The notes beneath the pieces were generated by a model. The model was given only the letters and a program-made list of their open reading frames with translations. It searched no databases and was not told the DNA's origin. The translations under genes were made by a program, and so were the position numbers. Positions 14,897 through 39,666 of a DNA stretch of 64,000 nt are shown one piece after another. Location: positions 8,335,290 to 8,399,289 of the forward strand of contig NC_072452.1 of NCBI RefSeq assembly GCF_027596085.1. Reading direction: 5' to 3'. The DNA comes from Anoplopoma fimbria (taxonomy: Eukaryota; Chordata; Actinopteri; Perciformes; Anoplopomatidae). Positions within the stretch are counted from its first letter, which is position 1; each line of letters starts with the position of its first letter.

Positions 14897-15470
14897 CACA
14901 CACACTCATACCAATCGCAGAGAGTGCTTTGTGCATTCACTGACTTGACTGGGCAGCTACTGGGGAGAGGGGGAGAGAGAGAGAGAGAGAGAGAGAGGGA
15001 GGCTAGTGGGAGGAGAGAGATGGAGACAGCAAGAGACAGACGAATAACAGAGAGAAGCAGACCCAGACAGATAGAGGAGAAGAAGAGATAAGACTTGCAG
15101 TGGGACAGAGGGGACACATCAAGCAAACACTGACTGGTGGGGAAGACGGAGTGAACAGGACAGGAAAGGCAATACAGAAATAGGAAAGGAAACGGGGCTT
15201 TTCCAACAGAGAGGAAGGGAGTTGTGTTTAAAGAGGCTGGTGGCGGGGGGGAAACTGATGGCATTGATCTCTGGGAGCTGCCGGCTCCTGGGCCAGATGG
15301 CGTCTTGTTGCTGCAGACCGCTGCTCAACTCCTGCTGCTGTGGACCGTTCCTCAAAGTCTGCCTCTCCTCCTTCACAGGTCTGTCCCAGCACGCTCTCTG
15401 CGCTGCTACTGTGCCGTCATGAGACGGACTGCTTCTTTCAGATAGACAGGAGCATAGCTCTATACACAAC
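14857..15470 (+). promoter_or_regulatory. sh3tc2 upstream region: CA and GA microsatellites, polypurine tract
   Basis: A (CA)n tract (14857-14905) is followed by (GA)n (14973-14998) and about 250 bases that are strongly purine-rich on the + strand, to about 15210. This then gives way to GC-richer sequence before the start codon. Such GA-rich leaders are common just upstream of fish genes and may be 5'UTR. I see no convincing TATA box, so the transcription start is not placed. Confidence 0.35.
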
Positions 15471-29974
<14,504 letters not shown>

Positions 29975-30415
29975 AGAAACAGATATGCATGCAAGTCCGA
30001 TTAAAAACAGATGTCACTCTTGAGGACAATCACTCTGATACTGAACTGATAAAGCTGTAAGTGTGGACGACTACACAGAGAAATGGTAAAAAATGTGAAA
30101 CCGGTGACACACAGTGAACAGGTGGACTTTTATGACGTCTACACATGGTCTCTGAGGGGCAGTGGCAGTCTTCACTGACATTTCCTCAGGCTGGTCACAT
30201 GTGTCTTGACCAGCACATTGACTCCAACGTTCCAGCCACATGGCACTTATTGTAGGAAAGATGACGTCAATAATACTGTTAGGTTTTCAGAGGATTAGTG
30301 ACTCTAAAGCATGTGCCTTTTTGTATTATACATTCTGTGGTTATTGAAGTTCATTGTGCCTGTTGTATATGTTTTTTAAATGTAAATTTTGTATCTCTGG
30401 AAGATATGACCCAAA

Positions 30416-30421
30416 CATAAA
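30416..30421 (+). terminator. candidate sh3tc2 polyadenylation signal
   Basis: The variant hexamer CATAAA lies about 440 nt after the sh3tc2 stop. It is followed within 40 nt by a T/GT-rich stretch (TGTTATTTTGTTTGC, then TGTTTTTGTC) that fits a downstream element. No AATAAA is nearer. The 3'UTR would therefore be 29975 to about 30440. Confidence 0.45.
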
Positions 30422-30759
30422 GAATGTTATTTTGTTTGCACAGTGTTTTTGTCTTTTAAAATATGGGAGAAATACATGGCTTTGAGGTGCAAAAAACACA
30501 ATGGGATTAAAGGGAACACAGTTGCATTTACAGCAAAAACACATTATTATATACACATTATTATATTTTGTCAACCAACATTATGAAAAAAGCAAAACCA
30601 ACTACTTTTAGTTTAAATACTTTCAAACCTTTCCCAAGCTGTCTGAGGCTCTCAGCTTCCTAAATTTTTTAAAACATGTATTTTTAATTTTTATAAAAGG
30701 CTCAATCATCTCCCCAAACAGCTGGGCATTGTAGTTTTTTAGCAGTGCTCTTCAAATAA

Positions 30760-30945
30760 GAGGAAACGGTGCATGTGTTGGGGACTATATTCCTCTGCAG
30801 ATTTAGACATATGATAAGAAAGTGATTATTTAACGGGGGAATGACTCAAGATAAACTACAGTCCCTGTGTCCAGAGTTATGAAGGAACACAGTGCAACAG
30901 TGTGGCTCACTGATGTTTTTGGCCAACAATAGAGGTGTATTTCAC
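30760..30945 (+). repeat. diverged direct repeat, left of the 390-bp repeat ORF
   Basis: It shares, in the same order, GTGCAT(G)TGTTGGGGACTAT, AAACTACA, AGTGCAA and CTCA-TAAT/GATGTTTT with 32445-32605. Alignment by eye is patchy. Confidence 0.4.
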
Positions 30946-31245
30946 CGAAGAGTGAGATTAATCAGGTTACTATAGATATCAGATGTATCCTTTACAGCAA
31001 AATATACCAAAGGAGTTCACTAGGAATAAGAATGTAATCAATGGCACCTAATGGCTCCATCATGACCACATTGTTTAATACATTATGTATGAATCATTTG
31101 ACAGTGGTATCCTATGGGATATTATAGACTTTATAAACAACAGGATTCTAAATGACCAGCCACAATGTGGAACACATGTCAATTCAGTGTAGAAATGTAG
31201 AATCCTGGAGATTCTACTCCGGAGCTTATAAGACTCTTCACCTAG

Positions 31246-32250
31246 AACAGAACAGATCAACCAACTTCCAGTTCAGAGATAAACTCTGCTGAGGTGGCAC
31301 CTCCACCAGCTTCTCCACCACCCCCTGCTGAACCTCAATCTGTCATTGAAGTTCATGACAGGGAGGATGTAAATGAAAAACCTTGCTTGGAGATTGACTC
31401 AGAACCCACCAGAGAACTAGACTCTGCTGCTGTTTTTGCTTCTCCGACACCCGCCATTGAACCTACATTCATTACTGATGGTGAGGCCAGGGATGATGTA
31501 AATGATAAACCCTGCTTGGAGAATGACCCAGAACCCACTAGAGAACCAGACTCTGCTGTGACTCTGGCTCCACTGACCCCTCCTGCTGAACCTGTGACCA
31601 GTGCTGCAGTGCTGACTGACTTGACCTTCAGTCTGGATGAAACAGAGCAGCCAACCTCAAGTCCAGAGGCAAACTCTGCAAAGGTGGCACCTCTATCAGC
31701 TTCTCAATCAACTCCTGCTGAACCTCCATCAATTATTGAAGTTCATGACAGGGAGGATGTAAATAAAAAACCCTGCATAGAGATTTACCTAGAACCTACC
31801 AGAGAACCGGACTCTGCTGCTGTTCTCGCTTCTCCGACACCCGCCGTTGAACCTACATTAATTCTTGACGGTGAGGCCAGGGATCATACTAATGATAAAC
31901 TCTGCTTGGAAATTGACTCAGAAACCACCAGAGAACCAGACTCTGCTGTGAGTCCATCTCCACTGACCCCTCCTTCTGAACGTGTGATAGTTGCTGCAGT
32001 ACTGGACAACTTGACCACCATTCTGGCTGAAACAGATCAACCAACCTCAAGTTCAGAGACAAACTCTACTCCCCTCCATTCAGGAAATACAGCAAAGCAT
32101 AAATGCTCAATTACAATTAAAGAATGCTTTTTTCAAAGTGATAATAAAGTATCATCAGAAAATTATACCTTTAGTGTCATAAGTAAAAGTACTTATTATA
32201 AGATGGCCTCTTTCAAAAACAGGTCTGTTGTTCACCCTCTAATATCCTAG
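31246..32250 (+). other. open frame of exact 390-bp in-frame repeats, possible unplaced exon
   Basis: The frame is open from AAC at 31246, directly after the acceptor-like CTTCACCTAG, to TAG at 32248. It contains two complete 390-bp units (31252-31641 and 31642-32031) and the start of a third. Each unit carries two shorter repeats of the type DVNxKPCLEIDSEPTREPDSA about 43 codons apart. No ATG occurs in the repeat part, so it would have to be an internal or terminal exon. The composition is Pro/Glu/Asp/Ser/Thr-rich. I do not recognise the family. It could be an alternative 3' exon of sh3tc2, part of another gene, or a decayed coding repeat. Confidence 0.45.
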
Positions 32251-32444
32251 GAATTATCAGAAAACAACTATATAATGGCACTTATTACAGGTAAGGAGTA
32301 TCCTTCAAAGATACAGCTACATTTAAGTCAAAATAAATATTCATTCATTATCTAATACTAATTTGAAACTTATGTCTCTGTATATGCTGAATGATTTGCT
32401 TTCCTTGAGGCATATTTCACATTTTAACAACCTCTTCAAAGCCT

Positions 32445-32605
32445 TTTGGTGCATTGTTGGGGACTATTTTCTTTCCCGTATGAATGCACATTGGGTGTTT
32501 TAGTGAGAATTCAATTAAACTACAATGTCAATGTTGATGTAATGCAGGCATATTTCACCTAGTGCAATGGTGTTGCTCATTAATATGTTTTCCATGGTGT
32601 TTATG
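32445..32605 (+). repeat. diverged direct repeat, right of the 390-bp repeat ORF
   Basis: Collinear with 30760-30945 as described there. It may be a dispersed fish repeat rather than a terminal repeat. Confidence 0.4.
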
Positions 32606-33112
32606 GCACAGAGGAAGGGGTGCAGGTGTGCTGCATTACTCAACGAGGTGCACCTGGTCTGGGAAAGAAGTGGTTAAAGCTCTTGGGTCAGCAGCAGAAA
32701 GAGGCCTCTAGTGAGGGGACTGCTGGTGTCGCTACCTCTTATCCAATGATTTTATTTTGTGTTATTATGTGTTATGTTGTTCTTAAGGTTTCTTGTGTGC
32801 TTGATTTGGGTCACTGGTGGAATGTGGGTGGGGTGTAACACTAACTTTATCCTTACTGATGGAAGAAAACACAAGCTCATTTGACAAACCTAATGTCTCC
32901 TCTGTTTGTACAGCTGTGCGCCACTGGAGCCACAACACGGGTAGGAGGTGATTTATTTCCAGTGCTTTGCACATCAGCTCAAGAAAAGGAAGCAGTTCAT
33001 TTGTTTGGACATTAATGCTGTGGCTTGAAATCACCACAAGAGAGAGCTATCAGGTTGATTTTGGGTTTGGCTGTAACAAGCCACCTTATTTCTTTTTTGT
33101 TCCTCACTTTAG

Positions 33113-33191
33113 CCAGAGGTGGGCAGTGAGAGACAATTCCTACAGCAGCTGCAGCCTGTTTTGCATCAGCTGCTGCAACAACTTCCAACAG
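33113..33191 (+). other. exon-like segment, Gln/Leu-rich helix
   Basis: It is bounded by a pyrimidine tract plus TTTAG and by the donor CAACAG|GTGAGA. Read in phase 0 it encodes PEVGSERQFLQQLQPVLHQL and further Gln/Leu, an amphipathic-helix pattern. It is short enough to be open by chance. It does not join in phase to 35811-35857. Confidence 0.25.
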
Positions 33192-35369
33192 GTGAGAAAG
33201 ACAGGAGGAAAAAGAGTTTTCCATAATTTGCCTGCAATGGCAGCAATCCAAGGTGAGCACAATGGAAAGTGTTGTCTCTGTCACATTTTAGACTTGGGTT
33301 CACTTAAAGTCCAACAACAAATTTGTGCAGGAAGGTCCTTTTAGGAGACTGAAAAAAGTTAAGCGTTTATTTTCTCCTGACAGGATAAGTTTAAAATACA
33401 GACAATATCTAGTGATTTGTTCAGTATTTTGCTGTGTGAGTCCAATCACATTTGTGAAATTGGCGTGCCGAATGTCTTTAACTACAATAAAAGGATAAAA
33501 ACTAGCTTCCAATTTATGGAACTGGCACAGTGTAAAATGTAAGAAAAGCAATCAAGTAACTAGGAGAGAGAGTTAAGTCTAGGCCAACCAAAGAGAAACT
33601 GTTAGGGATTAGGTCGTAAAGCAATGAGCCAAATGAGAGAACGTTTGCATTCATGGCCTGCATACTGATTAATGTTGCAGGGCGTTCCCTTCCCTCACAG
33701 GCATGAGTTCAAAACCCGTTCGATTGTGCCAAAACAACCATTGAATTGTTCTTCCTCTCTAAGTATTCCTGGGGTTACTTTCAAAAGATCTTTAGGAACT
33801 TTTGGTTAACAAGTTTTCTGCTCTTCACTTAATTAAATGCTAATGTGGAAGTAAAGCTGGAAAACACAAGGTTGGAAAATTGTATGAGGCCAATAAACTT
33901 TCCAACAAACTATGTGAAATCATAAGGGCATAGAACGTGAATTTCCTATTGTCTAATTTCTTTGGTACAGGAGAGAGTGATGGTTAAAAATAAATAATCC
34001 AAAAAATAATCAATTTTCACCATGATCTTCCAATCTTGAAACAAGTTTGAACAAAAGTCTACGATTACAGATCATGAAGTAACTGACTTTCTGAATATGA
34101 ATGATATATCAATGATACAGCAGGATGACTTCCTCCTGAAACAAGAGGATTGTCCATTAGCTTTTGTCGTAAATGACATTCTTAGATCGAGAGATAAGTT
34201 TCAGGAAACAACACCAACCAGAAAGGTTTTCATGTTCTGTACAAACTAGAGCTCTTATGTAAAAAATGCCCAAGAGCATTTACAAGTAACTATGAAATCC
34301 TAGAAGAAGATCAGTGTCTAATTTATGCATATTTGCTTGAAAATCCCAAGATCTCATAACCTAACACTTATGAGAACTTATTACTTATTTTGAGTAAAAC
34401 TGAATTGAAAAGTCAGTTTAACTGGTTATAAAGTAGTAGGATTTAATGTAGACTGTGAAGAGCACAACTATTTATCAGCATTGCATTTTTAAGAGAATTT
34501 ATATAAGTGAGTGGGAACGGAAAAACTAATTTGTGACAAATTGTCCGAATGAAAGAATAATAAATTAAAAACACTTAAAAAGGTAGAGAGAAAACACATT
34601 AAGACTAAAAACAGAAGAAATTGGCAAATTAGCTAGATCCTTTATGTAGATAACTGACTGGGGTTTTGGTACATGAAAATTGTGCTGTACAAATGCATAC
34701 ACAGACAAAATAATTTAGGGATGTCAATGGACCACTTTGAGGTACATACAGGTAATACAGCAGCAACACAAATAGCAATTCAGGACTTATTCATCATTTT
34801 TGGATAAGTAACCATATGAGAACTACTTTGTGGCTTTTCTGCTTAATCAGTTTGCAAAAATGACAAAAAAGTGTGTCAGAAAAAGTGAGTAAGCACCCAA
34901 TGGAACCAACCTTCAGGACAACCAAGAAGTTGGCCTTTTAGGGCTGCTTCTGTCAGAGTCATGGTCACACCACTGCACATAGTCAAAACTTTTTTAAAGG
35001 AAAATTAGCCACAACAGAATTCAAAGTCTGAAAAGTTGATATAGAACTCACTTTGATGTTTGATCCACTTACATCCAGACTTTAAGAATTATTTGTCTTG
35101 TTCACACAGTCTTTACCAATAATGACTAAATTTGTCATGAAATAAAAATAAAACATACTTTGAAAATTGCATAGTCAATTTAAAATGTATGATTAACATC
35201 GTCTAAAGAAATAAGTTGCTTTTGATGTCAATCCTCTTGTCAGATCCAAAAAACGATTGTGTTTTAAAAAAACTCCCACAGTAGCGCTGCCAACATTTAA
35301 TGGAAATATGGTCCCATGGTAACATTTTCCCAGTTAAGATAAATGCCAGTTGTCAAAGTTGATGGATGC

Positions 35370-35690
35370 AGCATAGACAGGGAGGACCCAAAGGCAGACT
35401 AATAGACTGGCAGTGAAGATACTTAAAAACAGTCCTGACAAAGGAACTGGTCAGTATAAGTAATGAGTGACTAATTACAGGGGAAGAGCAATCAGGTGTG
35501 TGTGATCAGGAGGTCTGCTGAGTGCAGGCCTAACGAGGGACAGCTGGAACTAATCAGGTCAGGGCAGATAACCAAAAGTGGCGGGAAAACACACAAAGGC
35601 AGGAAGGGAAGTGATCTGAAAAGAGAGGTGAGTAATGCAATAAAACAGGACACACACAAAACAAAACAAAGAAATATAAAGTTAAATGTC
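35370..35690. repeat. possible LTR-type or dispersed repeat remnant
   Basis: GGACCCAAAGGCAGACTAAT, ACAAAGGAACTGG, ACTAATTACAGGGG, GGGACAGCTGG and a terminal ACACACACAAAACAAAACAA follow the order of a common fish repeat. No terminal repeat pair was found. Confidence 0.35.
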
Positions 35691-35810
35691 ACTGGGAACA
35701 TACATACCTGATTTGGTCACAGTGCAACGTCAGTACTGTTAGAATATGCCTGGTTTGCTGTACAGTTCTGCAATCTATACAATAATAACTATTCCTCTGG
35801 CTTCCTACAG

Positions 35811-35857
35811 TGTTTTAAAAGATGAAGATGGTCAGTTTGTTCTTTCATGGGAGACTG
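35811..35857 (+). other. exon-like segment of 47 nt
   Basis: A strong acceptor (TCTGGCTTCCTACAG) and a donor (GACTG|GTTAGT) enclose an open phase reading VLKDEDGQFVLSWET. Not recognised. No neighbouring exon with compatible phase was found. Confidence 0.2.
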
Positions 35858-35999
35858 GTTAGTGTGTGCTAATATCATGGAAGGGTCTCAAAGCAAACTG
35901 GAACATCAGGTAAATCAAGGTGAGTAACTATAGAACCTCGTGAAGAACGTTTTGTCAACAGGAATTAGTCTGTACACTTTACGGTCATGACCTTGAAAT

Positions 36000-38585
36000 G
36001 CAGTTGTAAATTCCTGGGATGATGTAATGTTCTGATAACAGGTCTTTCAAGTTCCTTGCACTTGAACTGGTTTGAACATGGTTTCCTTTGCACTTCAAGT
36101 ACAACATCTCGTCTGGCTTTATATTAAAAGTATTAAAATAAATGTTGTTTTTAGCGTTAGCATTAGCATAAGGAGACAGGTGATAGCAAACAGTCCCGTA
36201 TGTCCATTCCCTTGATAATCCCTTGATAATGCAGCAACTGACATATAATCAAACAAACTACCCATGCTTAGTATTTACTTATGGCCTGATAGGTGTTTTA
36301 AATACAATTCATATCTTCCATTTCACATGCAGTGCTTAATGAATCAGGGTTTACTCTTGTATACTTCTTTGCCACCGGATATTAAACTTAGACACGCTTG
36401 TTGGCATGTCCCCATATCCATAACTTCTACCACCCTATTGGACAACTGATCTTTGTCTACCATTTAGTAAACACTGAGTATGTAGACTGTGAAGATACAG
36501 TGCTTCTCATCTCCCTCCAAAACTTTATATTCAAACTAAACATAACTGTTTTCTAGCGTTACATAAGGCACCGGAGTGATACCTAAAAAAAGGCATCAAC
36601 AAATATAATTGCTTGCGATTTAGAATACAATATGCTGGAGCTGGCTCAGTCCAATTGATTACTTGGTAGGAAATTACTGTTATTTAGTCAGATAATTGAG
36701 CCATTAGGAGAGAAAGAAGGGCATCATTACACTGCATCCTCCTAAGCCTGTGTCAATGTGCCGATTCATTCAAATCTACAACCGACGTCATCCCCCACCT
36801 GCAGCAAGATGAAATAAATTAGAAATATGATGAGGCCGTCACTTGAAAAGTCATACAACCCTCCCAGCTGACAGTAACCAGTTAAGTTACTGTGTGTGAC
36901 CGCACGTGCACTCGGTCAGATGACTTTCTTGCCCTTGTGTTAACCAAAGCCAGAATGCATTTTTCATCAACACAAACAGATGTATTCAGTACTTCACACA
37001 CTGTTTACAAGAACACAGCAGCATCTGTGTCTGTGTTCTTGTCTCTGTGAGAAAATAATCCGGAGACACTTGAACCTTGTAACTCGCAAAGAGTAAAGCA
37101 GCGGACACGAGAAAGTAAGAGAGGAGATAACAGAAAGAAACAGGAGATTAGAGGCATCACATCTACAATGTCATTAAAACAAACATGTTAGCAGAATATC
37201 CTGTTTGAGAACTAAAGTATTTTTGAAGTTTTGTTTTATTGCGCTTTCATTGGCCTTGAAAACAGAACGAAGCCCTGTTTTTATAAATTCATGTTTGCTT
37301 TTATAACCTCAGGTCGGGTGGAGCGAGTCTTTCAGATGTGGGCAGGCTATGATTTGAGATGCGCCTATGCACGCAAAGAGATCCCCACGCTCTCAAATAC
37401 ACACACATGCGCATGCTAGGCCCTTGGGAGTGAGGGGACTGCAGACATTGTGGTGCCTCAGTCACTGTACTCACTCAAAGTGCCAGGGGACTTATCGATC
37501 CATCAGAGACAATGTTTCCACATGCTTCACACCCTGTATGAATCACTGCCATGATTAAAACATCTGAGAAAAATAATCATCCTGTACCAAAACAAACTCT
37601 GCTTTCCAGAGAGTTTTCTCTCCACGGGGCTTTAAAAAAAAACAACCTGTTACTCAGTAAACATGGGGGATCTAGATATGGGAAATGTCCCTTTTACATT
37701 GCTCTCAAGGAATTACGTATTACCATGCATGGACCTATCTCTGAAAGCCTGAGCAGACTGTTGACAAAATAAGTTCGCTTTTTCAGTTTCTTCAAAATTC
37801 TCTGTCAGAACTGAAAATTGTCCATGAGGCTCGAGGGAGCACGTGGCAGATCTCATGAATTATGTCTGCAAACATCCCTGTGGATCGCCAGTCAATGATG
37901 ACCCATTGAAGCGGCGCTCAAAATCGAGCAGTAAACCTATGAGTATATCATGTGCTGTAAATGAATTTATTTTAGTTTTTGCCTTGTTAAATGAGGCATA
38001 TAGCTAAATTACCGCAGCTTCAGTTTCGCAGCGTGTGGGTCTTGGCTGCTTAATAATAGCAGGTGCTACAGTAGCGTAATCCCCCCAAGCACTTTGGATA
38101 AAAGGATGAAAGAGGCACGGCTGGCGTTTTCCATGTTTTTGGGCGCTACATGTGAACCGTCCCTAAGGCTGATTCTTCAGAGTTTACATTACTTCATGGG
38201 TCACAGCATGGCTCCCTGTAATTGACTGTTCCCTAAGCCCCACCTCTCCTACTTACCACCCCCTTACCCGCCGATCTTTACTATCTCCTTACGAAGTTTA
38301 CAATGAAAACAGTCACTTCCACCTCACAACCACCTGTTGGCTGGAAGTACAACTACTGCTAGTAGGTTTTATCAGCTGTAGCCAGCTGGCTTATTAAGCC
38401 AACATCAGCTACGTGAGTTGGTTTCGCTTGCTGTCTTTTCAATGTTTCCAGCTGACTATTTTAAAAACCCAATAAAAGGATCATTCATTTAGACTGGATG
38501 GCTAAATATGTGATATTGTGCTTTAAGACTGAGGCTAAAGCTGACAGGTTAGTTAGAAGTCAGCATCCTCATCTGTTGATGGTCC
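36000..38585. other. intergenic, nothing recognised
   Basis: This stretch lies between the exon-like segment near 35.8 kb and the hAT element. There is no conserved coding pattern, and short CA-rich spots lie near 37395. Confidence 0.4.
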
Positions 38586-38593
38586 ATGTAGAA

Positions 38594-39658
38594 CAGGGGT
38601 GGGCAATTATTTTTCCCAGGGGGCCAAATGAGCAACTGAAAATGTTTTGGAGGGCCGGGCCAAAATGCCGAACTCAATTATGCATAATATACATTTTATT
38701 TCTATATAAAAAGCAGTAAATGGCATTGTTTTGACCGCTGGTAAGAGTGTATGTTATTATTTGGCAATTAAAAGGTGAGGTTAGCTTTCAAAAATATCAT
38801 TTATTCAAATAGAATTTCCAAAATGATAAACAAAATGTGAAACATTTGACTCATTTTCAGTCACATTAATAACAAAGGGCATTTTGAGTTTCATATACTA
38901 TTGAAACAAGGATTTTCTTAGCTTTCTAAAGACATCACATCATCTTTGTAGCCAAAATAAACAAGACATGTCACTGAACTGTGTAACTGTAAAGAAAAGT
39001 GTCCCAGTTTTGTAGCCTTTTTGACTTTACATGCCTATATTAAACATTTAATGTTTTCAGAACTGTGCAAAAGAAAAGAAAAAGATCAAGTGTCCCATTT
39101 CACTTGTTATATTTCCACATTTTAGTGTTCTTCAGTTCTTTTTTTTTCACAAAGCTGGTTCTGGTCGCTGCATCTCTGGCTGCATGCAGCTTTGTAACAC
39201 AGCCTTGTTGTTTTTCTAGCTTTGCTAATAAATCCGCTCGTTCGGCATCAGTCAGTGTTTGTATTTCTCTATGTTTCGTCTCGTAATGCCGTTTCAAATT
39301 GTACTCTTTAAACACGGCGACATGCTCCCCACACACCAAACACACAGCTTTACCCTGGACTTCAGTAAAGAAAACAGTAGTCGTCCATATTTGTTTGAAA
39401 GTTCTGCTTTCGGCACCACTTTCCTCTTTTTGGCATGAGCCGACATTTTCGCATTTTTCAGGGGTGACAAGGAAGGAAGACAGGCTGTCAATCACACGCA
39501 TTTCACGTGCACAGTTGACGTGCACGATTGCGTGCACTGTGAGAATAAATGGGCTTCAAAATAAAAGCAATGCGGTACACCCATAAGATAATTAGAAAAT
39601 ATGTTTTATTTTCTAATTATCATGTAATCTTTCGCAGGCCGTACAATGCCCAGGTCTG
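38594..39658. mobile_element. hAT-family DNA transposon, internally deleted
   Basis: The element begins CAGGGGTGGGCA and ends, on the other strand, CAGACCTGGGCA, typical imperfect hAT terminal repeats. It is flanked by a perfect 8-bp target duplication ATGTAGAA (38586-38593 and 39659-39666). At 1065 bp it is far shorter than an autonomous hAT (usually 2.5 kb or more). It keeps only an N-terminal zinc-finger part of the transposase on the minus strand. Confidence 0.9.
39100..39537 (-). pseudogene. hAT transposase remnant with BED/SPIN-DOC-like zinc finger
   Basis: The minus-strand frame contains KAVCLVCGEHVAVFKEYNLK and RHYETKH, a CxxC...HxxxxH finger as in ZBED/GTF2IRD2-type domesticated hAT proteins and fish hAT transposases. 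A more usual start (MSAHAKKRK, about 39440) lies in another frame and runs into this one only across a frameshift. The catalytic DDE and dimerisation regions are missing, so it is inactive. Confidence 0.75.
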
Positions 39659-39666
39659 ATGTAGAA

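Noticed and set aside
30262..30269. Perfect CRE (TGACGTCA) in the sh3tc2 3'UTR
   Set aside because: No promoter context; isolated 8-mers are expected by chance at this window size.
32620..32838. 72-residue open frame after the repetitive ORF
   Set aside because: No recognisable domain, no splice support, and length expected by chance.
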